This document shows, piece by piece, positions 53,767 through 61,958 of a stretch of DNA of 64,000 nt; position 1 is the first letter of the stretch; every line of letters starts with the position of its first letter. The DNA is taken from NCBI RefSeq assembly GCF_021233055.1, contig NZ_CP089538.1:1655501-1719500 (forward strand), read 5' to 3'. The notes beneath the pieces are model-generated. The model had not been told where the DNA came from and made no database searches. It saw only the letters and a program-made list of their open reading frames with translations. The stretch is from Spirosoma oryzicola. Its GTDB lineage: Bacteria > Bacteroidota > Bacteroidia > Cytophagales > Spirosomataceae. The position numbers were made by a program, and so were the translations under genes.

Positions 53767-53971
53767 TTTTTATAAAGTATTGAAAATTAGCAGTTTGGCC
53801 TAATTGTGGAGGCCTGAGATAGAAGCAGTATCATTTTTTCAATATTAAGTTTTAACGCAGATGTTAACATATAGATAATATTTGAGTAATATTATCATAA
53901 CATTAGTCCTGATCACTCACCTGTAGCGTCTGGGCGAGTGGGTATTGTTGATCTTTCACTAAACCGAAGTC

Positions 53972-54316
53972 ATGAAAAAATCACTTTTTCTACTTACGCT
54001 GGTAGGCTTCCTGGCGACGCAAGCCTACGCTACGCCGACAAAAACTCGCAAGACTAAAGCGCCCAAGGCAAATCTTGAGCAACAGTTAGCCAAATATATT
54101 TCGTACCCTGATGCACTCAGGCCAACCCAACAGGCGGGTGTGGTGGTGATTCAGTTTCGCGTCAACTCGGACAGTGAGCTGTGTCAGCTAAAAGTGTTCA
54201 GTCAGAATGACCAGATCAACCATGCATTGCTTCGTGAGTTGACAGGCAAAAAACTAGTTGGTTATGAAAGTGATGCTGCTGAACTGCACACGGTTCGGCT
54301 ACGGTTCCAGCCCTAG
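53972..54316 (+). CDS. secreted small protein with TonB-C-like domain
   Basis: The 114-residue protein has a signal peptide (MKKSLFLLTLVGFLATQAYA), a basic Lys/Thr linker, and a domain at about 36-114 that resembles the TonB C-terminal fold: YISYPDALRPTQQAGVVVIQFRVNSDSELCQLKVFSQNDQINHALLRELTGKKL, parallel to 'YP..A...g..G.V.v.f.v..dG.v..v.v....d..l..ea...l'. It lacks the TonB membrane anchor and Pro-rich spacer. Such secreted TonB-C relatives are common in Cytophagales and of unknown role. It is monocistronic with a terminator at 54336-54362; the 285 bp upstream are strikingly AT-rich. Confidence 0.8.
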   Translation: MKKSLFLLTLVGFLATQAYATPTKTRKTKAPKANLEQQLAKYISYPDALRPTQQAGVVVIQFRVNSDSELCQLKVFSQNDQINHALLRELTGKKLVGYESDAAELHTVRLRFQP

Positions 54317-54335
54317 AAGGCGTTGATCATAGCAG

Positions 54336-54362
54336 AGCCACTCTTTGAAGAGTGGCTTTTTT
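54336..54362 (+). terminator. terminator after TonB-C-like gene
   Basis: AGCCACTCT at 54336-54344 pairs with AGAGTGGCT at 54349-54357 with a TTGA loop, followed by a run of Ts. Confidence 0.92.
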
Positions 54363-54561
54363 TGTGACATATTCTCCGTTTAATCAGCAATCGAGAGGAG
54401 GGATAGCGAACCGCGCTTTATTTGTACGTCTAGCCGATCTGCCAACTGTACAGTAATAAACCATTGCTAATTGATTGGATGGCTTCGCTAAGTAAAACAG
54501 GTACATTCCTGCCTTACTGTAACGTTAGGACTATCCACGAAGTGTCTTCTGATTCAACGGT

Positions 54562-56919
54562 ATGAATGTGCGGCTATTGGTTTTTGTAGTACTTTGTTGC
54601 TTTCATACAATTTCCGCAGTGGCCCAGCAACGGCTTCGTTTAACGATTACCGTTCAGGATGGCGTAACCAAAAAACCGATTCCGGGAGCCAGCGTCTTTA
54701 TTGCTGAAACAAAAGCGGGCGCAAAGGCGGACAGCCTGGGCAACGCGCTTATAAACCATGCCCCTGGTGTACTGACGGTTTATGTTTCGGCGGTAGGCTA
54801 CATTCGGGGCCGCGAGACGATTGTACTCGATTTCAATAAACGAATTGTCTATGCCCTACAACCCCGATCGACCGATCTGGAAGAAGTAGACGTTCGCGCC
54901 ACGCGCGAAGATCAGAACATTCGAACGGTGCAGATGGGACAGATTCAGCTGAGCATGCCTGAGTTGAAGCGAATGCCGGTTGTGCTGGGTGAGCCCGACA
55001 TTCTGAAAGCGCTCGCTCTGCAAGCCGGGGTTACGACGGCAGGAGAGGGGGCGGGTGGATTTAACGTTCGCGGTGGCCGATCTGACCAGAATCTGGTTCT
55101 TGTGGATGGAGCGCCTTTGTTTAATACGTCGCATTTGCTCGGCTTTTATACGAATATCAATCCGGATTTGGTGCAGGATGTCAGCCTGAGCAAAGGAGCG
55201 TTTTCGGCGCAGTACGGGGGGCGTGTTTCGTCTTTGTTGCTGATGAGTACCCGCAACGGCAACAAAGATGGTTGGCGACTATCAGGCGGTGTTAGTCCGG
55301 TAAGTGTGCGGGCGGTGGTGGATGGACCAATTACCAGGAAGCTTACCTTATTGGCAGGCGGACGTATTGCGTTTCCCAACTACCTGCTACAGGTGTTTCC
55401 CAGTCCCAGCGTCAAGAATAGCCGCGCTTTTTTTTATGATGCGAACCTGAAACTGACGTACACGCCTGATGAGCGAAATACCATTGCCTTGTCGGCTTAT
55501 CGCAGTCAGGATAACTTTCGATTTCCGGGAGACACCCTGTACGGTTGGAACTCCCAGGTGCTGACGGGCCGGTGGAGTTATTTGGTTCAACCGAATCTAC
55601 AGCTAAACCTGACCGCTTTGTACAGTGGTTATCACCTGAACGTCGATGGGGTGAAGCCCGGTCTGACTTTTCGGTTTGCGTCGTATATCGAGCAGCGGGA
55701 GGGCAAAGCGGATTTGTTTTATACCCTCAGGCAGAAGTACAAAGTTCAGGTTGGCGCAAATGGTATTCTGTACCAAATCCAAACGGGTGATGTACAGCCA
55801 ACTGGCGAAAATTCCAGCATAAACCCCCAACGAATCGCACCGGAGCATGGGCGCAAACTGGGCGCTTATGTGAACACGGAGTGGGAGCTGACGCCAAAAA
55901 TCTCGTTCCAGGCGGGGTTACGTTATTCGGCCTTCGCACTGCTGGGAGCGCGCACCGTGTACGACTACGCGCCGAATGGACCACGTTCTCCCGAAACCGT
56001 TATCGATTCGGCTCGTTACGGGAGTGGACAAGCTGTACAGACCTACGGCGGACTGGAACCCCGGCTGGCTCTGCGCGTACAGGTGGCCACACATACCGCC
56101 GTTAAAGCCAGTGCCGGACGAACCCGCCAGTATGTAAACCTTATCTCGAACACCACGGCGATTACTCCGCTCGATTTCTGGAAATTAAGTGATCGCTACG
56201 TGCCGCCCCAAATTGCTGATCAGGTATCGCTGGGCGTGTTTCAGAACCTGCGGGACAATGCGTTTGAAGTAAGTGTAGAAGGATATTACAAGCGTCTTCA
56301 GAACCAGATCGAGTACCGCTACGGCGCTAACCTGATCCTCAACCCAACGCTGGAAACCGCGTTGCTCCAGGCGGCTGGCCGTGCTTACGGCGTCGAATTC
56401 GGGGTGAGTAGCAACAAAGGACGACTAACCGGGCAACTCAACTACACCTACGCCCGATCACTGGTGTCCGTACAAACGCCTTATGACGAACTGCGCATCA
56501 ACAACGGTGCCTATTATCCTTCGTACATTGACCGACCGCACACGTTAAACGTACAGGCTCGTTGGGCCATGTCGCATAACTGGTCGTTCTCGGCCAATTT
56601 CGTGTATTATACCGGCGTTCCGGCTACCTATCCCGATGGGCAGTACACGTATAATGGTGAACCGGTTCAGGATTATTCACGGCGCAATGCGGATCGAATT
56701 CCCGACTATCACCGGCTGGATGTCGCATTCTCGAAAGATACCCGGTTCAACAAAGCACAACGTCGGTACGGCATCTGGACACTGGGTGTCTACAACGTAT
56801 ACGCGCATAAGAATCCGTATTCGATCTATTTCACTCGATTCAACCAGCGAACCGAAGCGTATCGCTTGTCGGTGTTTGGTACGCTGATTCCGTCCATTGC
56901 CTACAATTTTTATTTCTGA
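54562..56919 (+). CDS. TonB-dependent outer-membrane receptor
   Basis: The 785-residue receptor has a signal peptide (LLVFVVLCCFHTISAVAQ), a carboxypeptidase-D-like regulatory domain at about 23-105 (LTITVQDGVTKKPIPGASVFIAET), a plug domain (GEPDILKALALQAGVTTAGEGAGGFNVRGGRSDQNLVLVDGAPLFN, about 145-195, then AFSAQYGGRVSSLLLMSTRNG), and a 22-stranded barrel ending YNFYF. It is shorter than SusC proteins and is followed 1 bp later by a DUF4249 lipoprotein gene, not SusD. That pairing marks a separate class of Bacteroidota importers, possibly for siderophores or peptides; the substrate is unknown. Confidence 0.94.
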   Translation: MNVRLLVFVVLCCFHTISAVAQQRLRLTITVQDGVTKKPIPGASVFIAETKAGAKADSLGNALINHAPGVLTVYVSAVGYIRGRETIVLDFNKRIVYALQPRSTDLEEVDVRATREDQNIRTVQMGQIQLSMPELKRMPVVLGEPDILKALALQAGVTTAGEGAGGFNVRGGRSDQNLVLVDGAPLFNTSHLLGFYTNINPDLVQDVSLSKGAFSAQYGGRVSSLLLMSTRNGNKDGWRLSGGVSPVSVRAVVDGPITRKLTLLAGGRIAFPNYLLQVFPSPSVKNSRAFFYDANLKLTYTPDERNTIALSAYRSQDNFRFPGDTLYGWNSQVLTGRWSYLVQPNLQLNLTALYSGYHLNVDGVKPGLTFRFASYIEQREGKADLFYTLRQKYKVQVGANGILYQIQTGDVQPTGENSSINPQRIAPEHGRKLGAYVNTEWELTPKISFQAGLRYSAFALLGARTVYDYAPNGPRSPETVIDSARYGSGQAVQTYGGLEPRLALRVQVATHTAVKASAGRTRQYVNLISNTTAITPLDFWKLSDRYVPPQIADQVSLGVFQNLRDNAFEVSVEGYYKRLQNQIEYRYGANLILNPTLETALLQAAGRAYGVEFGVSSNKGRLTGQLNYTYARSLVSVQTPYDELRINNGAYYPSYIDRPHTLNVQARWAMSHNWSFSANFVYYTGVPATYPDGQYTYNGEPVQDYSRRNADRIPDYHRLDVAFSKDTRFNKAQRRYGIWTLGVYNVYAHKNPYSIYFTRFNQRTEAYRLSVFGTLIPSIAYNFYF

Positions 56920-56920
56920 T

Positions 56921-57946
56921 ATGTATCGGCTCGTCGTTATTCTTATCATTCTGACATCCCTGGCTGCCTGCATCGACCGGGTTGAGTTGCCAATTCGTAC
57001 GGAAGAGGTTCGGCTTGTTGTTGAGGGTCAGATTACCAACGAGGCTCCGCCGTACACGGTTCGGTTAACTTATACCGGCAATTACAGCGAAGGAGCTATT
57101 GCCGATCAGTTCGTACAAGGAGCACAGGTGAGTTTAGGTAATGATCAGGGACGTTCAACGAAGTTTGTATCGATCGGGCCGGGGCTTTACCAAACGACAG
57201 ATTTGACCTTTCGAGGAGAAGTAGGCCGGGCATATAGCCTGACGGTGGCGCTCAGCGATGGTAAGCGCTACGTATCGAAGCCAGAGCAAATGCCGTCGGT
57301 GCCGGTAATCGATAGCGTACTAACAACGTTCAGACGCTCAGACAATTTCGCCACTCCTTACCGCTACCTTTACTCGGTTTCCACCCGTGATCCGGCTGCG
57401 GAGAAGAATTACTACCGCTGGACCGCGTACGGAATCACTACCCGTAAATCGACAGGAGCACCCTGTAGCCTCAACTCGCCATCCTCTATTTGTTTTGACC
57501 GCTGCTGGATTACTATCGTAAATAACGATGTGAACATATACAGCGATGAAGCCGTCAACGGGAATCGTATCCGAAGTCAGGATATACTGAGTTTACCCGT
57601 GTATGCCGTTGGGCCACAACTGATGGAAGTTCTTCAGTATGGTATCACGCAGTCAAATTACCAGTTCTGGAAGCTGTATCAGCAACAAAATGCCCGAACC
57701 GGCAGTATTTTCGACCCCTTACCCGCACCCGTAGTCGGCAATCTAATCAATGTCAATGATCCGACTGATGTGGCGCGGGGGTATTTTGCCACGGTATCCA
57801 TAACGCGCAAGCGATTTCGGAATCAGGCACCGGAATCGACGGGTACGGCTGTGTACGGATTTATCAGCAGTCAGCTTTTACCCCAGGGCGATTGTCGGAA
57901 TACGTACGGTCCGGTACCGGTTGTCGAACCCGACGGCTGGTTGTAG
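56921..57946 (+). CDS. DUF4249 outer-membrane lipoprotein, partner of the TonB receptor
   Basis: The ATG at 56921 begins one base after the receptor stop and gives a 341-residue lipoprotein (YRLVVILIILTSLAAC, Cys17). The body matches DUF4249: 'RLVVEGQITNEAPPYTVRLTYTGNYSEG' (about 31-58), 'VQGAQVSLGNDQG', and a Cys-rich loop 'GAPCSLNSPSSICFDRCWI' near 178-196, a family feature with probable disulfides. It probably acts as the surface lid or substrate-capturing partner of the receptor. The stop abuts the stop of the convergent transglycosylase gene with no spacing and no terminator. Confidence 0.9.
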   Translation: MYRLVVILIILTSLAACIDRVELPIRTEEVRLVVEGQITNEAPPYTVRLTYTGNYSEGAIADQFVQGAQVSLGNDQGRSTKFVSIGPGLYQTTDLTFRGEVGRAYSLTVALSDGKRYVSKPEQMPSVPVIDSVLTTFRRSDNFATPYRYLYSVSTRDPAAEKNYYRWTAYGITTRKSTGAPCSLNSPSSICFDRCWITIVNNDVNIYSDEAVNGNRIRSQDILSLPVYAVGPQLMEVLQYGITQSNYQFWKLYQQQNARTGSIFDPLPAPVVGNLINVNDPTDVARGYFATVSITRKRFRNQAPESTGTAVYGFISSQLLPQGDCRNTYGPVPVVEPDGWL

Positions 57947-59164
57947 TTAAAATTTCCACTGCACGAGCCAGCCCGGCTTGATGGTTTTAGGTCGGGGAAT
58001 ACCCGCCAGGCCCGTACCCGGATTCATGGCCGTCAGGGTAAGCGGAATAACGCTTTTCGTTTGCGAGGAAATGACTTTTGTTGCGCGGAGAAATAGGTTT
58101 CCCTGCGCGTCAACATCATCAACAACGGCATAGAGCGCGTCGCCGGTTTTGAGCTCATCTTCGCCAATCTGCACATCTTCGGCTAAGGCGAATGACCAGC
58201 TTTGCCCAACTTTCAGCTGTCCCGCCCGGATCAATTTGGCCGACAGGTCGCCCACGAAAACAGGTGGTGCAGACGATTTGTTTTTCAGCAATTCGGACAG
58301 AACGCTATCCATTACGGTCGCTTCATTGCGCAGCGTGTTTCTTTGTGGGTCAGTCAGCGACTCAACCGGAACACCGACGGGTTCGGGTTCTTCATCCTGA
58401 AGCCAACCCATCCGGCGAGCCTGGGCGCGTTCCTGCTCGTAGGCGTTCCCGGAAGCGACCATCTTGCCCAAACTCATTCCGTAGACCGGGTTGGTGAAGA
58501 GTTCTTTCATCGCCAGAATCCGGTACAAGTAGTAGCCCGTCTCCGTGTTCATCGTCATGGCGTAGTAGTCGCGGTGACCAACCCGCGTTATTTTACGCTG
58601 GACCATACCTACCCCGCCGTTGTAAGCAGCCGCCACCAGCGTCCACGAGCCTAATTTTCGGTAAAGAAAGCGAAGGTAACGGCAGGCTGCTTCGGTGGAT
58701 TTTCGCAGATCAGTACGCTCGTCGTTGCCAGGTGCAATTGACAGGCCCATATCCTGGGCGGTATCATCCATAAACTGCCAGTAGCCGACAGCACCCGCTG
58801 ACGAAACCGCATTCGCCTGCCAGGCGCTTTCGATCAAGGGCAGGTACTTGAAATCGTTGGGAATATTGTGCTTGCTTAGTATGGGTTCGATAACGGCAAA
58901 GTAAGGCGCAGACCGCGCTTTCAAACCACCCAGATGATTACTATAGCCAGCGCTACCGGCGAGAGCAAAGGCAAGTTTCGTAGACACATCACCCTGCTCC
59001 GTTGGAACCATCTCGCCACAAAAATGCAGGCGAGTCAAACCACTGGTCAAACGTGGTTTGGGTACAAGGGGGCGAACTGCCGATTTTTTCTGCGCAAAAA
59101 TAACCGGCTCCAGAAACAACCCAAGGCTAATCAGTACCAGATAAAAACGTACGGACGAATTCAA
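57947..59164 (-). CDS. lytic transglycosylase with C-terminal beta domain (paralogue 1)
   Basis: The 405-residue protein has a signal peptide (FYLVLISLGLFLEPVIFAQ), the shared 'HFCGEMVPTEQ' segment (47-57), and an SLT/MltD-type catalytic domain at about 85-215: catalytic Glu112 in LPLIESAWQANAVSSAGAVGYWQFM, then AACRYLRFLYRKLGSWTLVAAAYNGG. It cuts glycan strands of peptidoglycan to 1,6-anhydro ends. The C-terminal 105 residues (about 300-405) form a beta domain with 'LAEDVQIGEDELKTGDALYAVV', which looks like the C-terminal domain of conjugative TraM/VirB10-type proteins rather than LysM. It is one of three tandem paralogues and is the last in transcription order. Confidence 0.88.
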   Translation of the reverse strand: MNSSVRFYLVLISLGLFLEPVIFAQKKSAVRPLVPKPRLTSGLTRLHFCGEMVPTEQGDVSTKLAFALAGSAGYSNHLGGLKARSAPYFAVIEPILSKHNIPNDFKYLPLIESAWQANAVSSAGAVGYWQFMDDTAQDMGLSIAPGNDERTDLRKSTEAACRYLRFLYRKLGSWTLVAAAYNGGVGMVQRKITRVGHRDYYAMTMNTETGYYLYRILAMKELFTNPVYGMSLGKMVASGNAYEQERAQARRMGWLQDEEPEPVGVPVESLTDPQRNTLRNEATVMDSVLSELLKNKSSAPPVFVGDLSAKLIRAGQLKVGQSWSFALAEDVQIGEDELKTGDALYAVVDDVDAQGNLFLRATKVISSQTKSVIPLTLTAMNPGTGLAGIPRPKTIKPGWLVQWKF

Positions 59165-59251
59165 CGTAACAGGTAATTGTTCGATCTGTAGACAACGATG
59201 GAGCCTAAAGGTTTAGTTCAGAGGATAGTTTTACCGGAACTGGTCGTTCGC

Positions 59252-59286
59252 CAAACGGAGCAGATGTCGTTGATCCGCTCCGTTTG
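59252..59286 (-). other. hairpin between transglycosylase paralogues 1 and 2
   Basis: CAAACGGAGC at 59252-59261 pairs with GCTCCGTTTG at 59277-59286, just past the stop of paralogue 2. No T-run follows on the minus strand, so it may be a weak terminator or an RNA-stabilising element. Confidence 0.6.
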
Positions 59287-59294
59287 CGCTCCGA

Positions 59295-60551
59295 TTATAA
59301 AGCCTTCCAGGTCAAAATCCAGCCTGACTTAACTTGATCCAGATCAGGAATTTTAATGCCAATTCTACCCGTAGACGCATCAACAGCCGCCAGAGTAAGA
59401 TTGTACGTATGTTTCTCGGTCGTGGAGTACAGTTTATCCGCCCGCAGATACAGCTTTCCTGCCTTAGTATCAATGTCCTCGACCACCGCATACAGAACGT
59501 CGCCTTCATCTACGTCTTTGCCATCGGCCATGCCATCACGAGTAAGATGGAAAGTCCAGACCTGACCGCGTAGTAAGCTTGACGATTCCGAAAGGCGGGC
59601 TTTAATACCTCCTCTGAACACATCGGCTGCGTTAGGTAAAGGAATATCTTCGGCTCGGTCGGGAGCCGCTACGGGTGGGCCAATAAACGATTCGCTGACC
59701 GCTGATTGGGTGGCTTCGTTCACGACAAGTTCGGGCAACAGTACTTCGTCTTCATCACCGTAATCAGCCGTGGGTATCAGCGGTTTGCTCAGATAAGTCA
59801 TCATCTGATTCGGGATGATACCTTCGTAACAACGGTAATTGGAGAATATTTCTTTGAAGGCCAGAATTCGGTACAGGTACTTGCCCGTTTCCGCATTCAG
59901 CCGTAAATAATAATAATCCCGCTGTTGTTGACGACGAATATTACCCAGTAATGCGCCAATGCCGTTGTTGTACGCAGCCGCAGCCAGTGTCCAGGAGCCT
60001 AGCTTGTTGTGCAGGTAATTCAGGTAGCGGCAGGCTGCGTCAGTTGATTTGGTCAGGTTTCGTCGTTCGTCGTGGCCGGGTCGGATCGATAAACCTAGTT
60101 CGCGCGCGGTACCCGGCATAAATTGCCAGTACCCGACAGCTCCTTTGGGCGATACGGCAAAGCCGGTCAGTGCACTTTCCACCAACGGGAGGTACTTAAA
60201 ATCCGACGGTACTCGGTGACGGGCCAAAATTGGTTCGATGATCGGGAAAAACGAAGCCGCTCGTTGACGCATTTTGTACAGTGCCTGGTTTCGACCTGTA
60301 TTGGATGCGAGCGCTGACACCATGCGTCGTGCCACCGTTTCCTCATGAAGTGGTACCGATTCTCCGCAGAAATAAACGGGAGGCAGCAGGGGCCTCAACA
60401 TGGGTTTAAACGAGCCAGCGGCTAGAGAACTTACTGAGGACGAAGCGACGACAAGTTGTGAGCTGGTCGGTGACGACAGGTCAGACGCATGTGATAGGCT
60501 AGCTAAGGTCACTAGGCTAGCTACCAGTGATAACGAAACTAAAATATGCAT
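59295..60551 (-). CDS. lytic transglycosylase with C-terminal beta domain (paralogue 2)
   Basis: The 418-residue protein has a signal peptide (HILVSLSLVASLVTLASLSHA), a Ser-rich linker, the shared YFCGESVPLHEETVARR segment (60-76), and the catalytic domain at about 98-230 with Glu125 in LPLVESALTGFAVSPKGAVGYWQFMPGTARELG and AACRYLNYLHNKLGSWTLAAAAYNNG. The C-terminal beta domain (about 312-418, RGQVWTFHLTRDGMADGKDVDEGDVLYAVVED) is homologous to that of paralogue 1. It lies between the two paralogues with gaps of 130 and 159 bp and a hairpin after it. Confidence 0.9.
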   Translation of the reverse strand: MHILVSLSLVASLVTLASLSHASDLSSPTSSQLVVASSSVSSLAAGSFKPMLRPLLPPVYFCGESVPLHEETVARRMVSALASNTGRNQALYKMRQRAASFFPIIEPILARHRVPSDFKYLPLVESALTGFAVSPKGAVGYWQFMPGTARELGLSIRPGHDERRNLTKSTDAACRYLNYLHNKLGSWTLAAAAYNNGIGALLGNIRRQQQRDYYYLRLNAETGKYLYRILAFKEIFSNYRCYEGIIPNQMMTYLSKPLIPTADYGDEDEVLLPELVVNEATQSAVSESFIGPPVAAPDRAEDIPLPNAADVFRGGIKARLSESSSLLRGQVWTFHLTRDGMADGKDVDEGDVLYAVVEDIDTKAGKLYLRADKLYSTTEKHTYNLTLAAVDASTGRIGIKIPDLDQVKSGWILTWKAL

Positions 60552-60640
60552 CGGTTACGGAGAGTACTAGATCTATAGGTTATACTCCTTCGACGCTATT
60601 TTTTGGCTATAGTAACAAAGCGATCCAGATTTTTTCTACA

Positions 60641-60692
60641 TAAAAAAGCAACCCATTTACTTAGCGATAAAACTAGAAGTAAACAGGTTGCT
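60641..60692 (-). terminator. terminator of transglycosylase paralogue 3
   Basis: A stem of two 7-bp helices around a 2x2 internal loop pairs 60647-60662 with 60677-60692. Read on the minus strand it is followed by TTTTTT, 19 bp after the stop codon. Confidence 0.75.
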
Positions 60693-60710
60693 AACGAGTG
60701 TCACAAGGTG

Positions 60711-61805
60711 CTACAGCCAATCCCAGAAGTGAAGTGGACGAATCCCTTCTCCTTTCTTCCGCTGTAGAATGCGGGGGCGACGGAAGCGCAGAACCATCAG
60801 ACCCATCATCAGTTTCTTAATCGGCAAACCTGTGTTCTGCTTTTCCAGATCCGCATCCGGCATGGTAGCCGATTTTTTAGCCGAGGCAGCCATCGCTATC
60901 AACTGCTGTGTATCCGACGGTGCTTTTGTTAAAGTTGTGTTTGGACGGGGACCCCAGGTTGGGTAGGTATAGTCCGCATCGACCAGTTCGACAGTTGGTG
61001 CGTCTTTGATTTTCTTCGGCAGCGCCAGGGGTTTATGCCAGCTGGGCAGTGGCTTAACGAGCTGTTCGATGGTTGATGTGCGAAGCAACAGCGCGTACTG
61101 TCGGGGGTTACTCAATAGCTCTTTGTACGCCAGAATGCGGAAGAGGTAATGGCTTGTCTCGCGGTGCAGGCGTAACCGGTAGTAATTGGAATGACCCTGC
61201 TGTTCGATTCGGTGCTGAATACGGGTGATTCCCCCGTTGTAGGCAGCTGCGACGAGTGTCCAGGAACCTAGCTGACCATACAGCTCGTGAAGATACCGAC
61301 AGACGGCTACGGTAGCTTTCTCGAGGTCATACCGTTCGTCAACTTTCTTGTTTACCGTCAGACCCAGTTCACGGGCTGTTTCGGGCATCAGTTGCCAATA
61401 GCCCGAAGCGCCTTTGTGCGAAACGCAATCATTGACCAGCGCACTTTCTGCCAAAGGCATGAACCGGAAGTCGCGCGGAATTTTGTACTTTCTAAGAATG
61501 GGATCGATGATTGGAAAAAACGTCGAAGCCCGGCTGCGGAGGTCAAAAAGACATTCTTCCTGAGCGCCGTACGTGCGTAGCGTTTGCAGCCAACGGCGCG
61601 ATACGCGGGGTTCGTGAACCGGAACCTCTTCTCCGCAAAAATAGATTGGAAAGACCCGTTTGGAGGAGTCGACAACCAAGAGCGAGGGGTTGTCCAGGCC
61701 GTTTGATGACGGAAGTGACCGGCTCGAATCAGGCGTCCAGAGAGAAGGATCGCCAACCGGTTTCAAAGCGGCAATGAGCAGAGAAAAACTGACTTCTTTG
61801 ATCAA
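60711..61805 (-). CDS. lytic transglycosylase lacking the C-terminal beta domain (paralogue 3)
   Basis: The 364-residue product keeps the shared YFCGEEVPVHEPRVSRRWL segment (55-73) and the catalytic domain at about 95-225 with Glu120 in MPLAESALVNDCVSHKGASGYWQLMPETARELG and AVCRYLHELYGQLGSWTLVAAAYNGG. The C-terminal beta domain of its two neighbours is gone, replaced by a basic tail (VLRFRRPRILQRKKGEG). The only usable start is TTG at 61803-61805; a stop codon lies in frame about 75 bp upstream. The N-terminus (IKEVSFSLLIAAL) is a poor signal peptide. The recQ terminator lies just upstream at 61837-61861. Confidence 0.82.
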   Translation of the reverse strand: MIKEVSFSLLIAALKPVGDPSLWTPDSSRSLPSSNGLDNPSLLVVDSSKRVFPIYFCGEEVPVHEPRVSRRWLQTLRTYGAQEECLFDLRSRASTFFPIIDPILRKYKIPRDFRFMPLAESALVNDCVSHKGASGYWQLMPETARELGLTVNKKVDERYDLEKATVAVCRYLHELYGQLGSWTLVAAAYNGGITRIQHRIEQQGHSNYYRLRLHRETSHYLFRILAYKELLSNPRQYALLLRTSTIEQLVKPLPSWHKPLALPKKIKDAPTVELVDADYTYPTWGPRPNTTLTKAPSDTQQLIAMAASAKKSATMPDADLEKQNTGLPIKKLMMGLMVLRFRRPRILQRKKGEGIRPLHFWDWL

Positions 61806-61836
61806 AATAACGTTGGTTTCTGTGAGACATAAGACG

Positions 61837-61861
61837 AAAAAACCCGTACCGAAGTAGCGGG
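61837..61861 (-). terminator. recQ terminator with UUCG loop
   Basis: On the minus strand the sequence reads CCCGCTAC-TTCG-GTACGGG followed by TTTTTT: a stem with one bulge, a stable C(UUCG)G tetraloop and a T-run. It lies about 100 bp after the recQ stop and about 32 bp before the TTG start of the next gene. Confidence 0.85.
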
Positions 61862-61958
61862 CTCGTCCAAGAACATCCTACGAATATAACTGATATTCTG
61901 GGATATATCTAATAAGCGCTCTGAGAATTATCCAACGGTCTACCCTAAAGTAAGCTCT

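Noticed and set aside
57947..60551. Transglycosylases as part of a conjugative element
   Set aside because: The TraM-like tails are suggestive, but no tra genes, relaxase, integrase or attachment sites are nearby.
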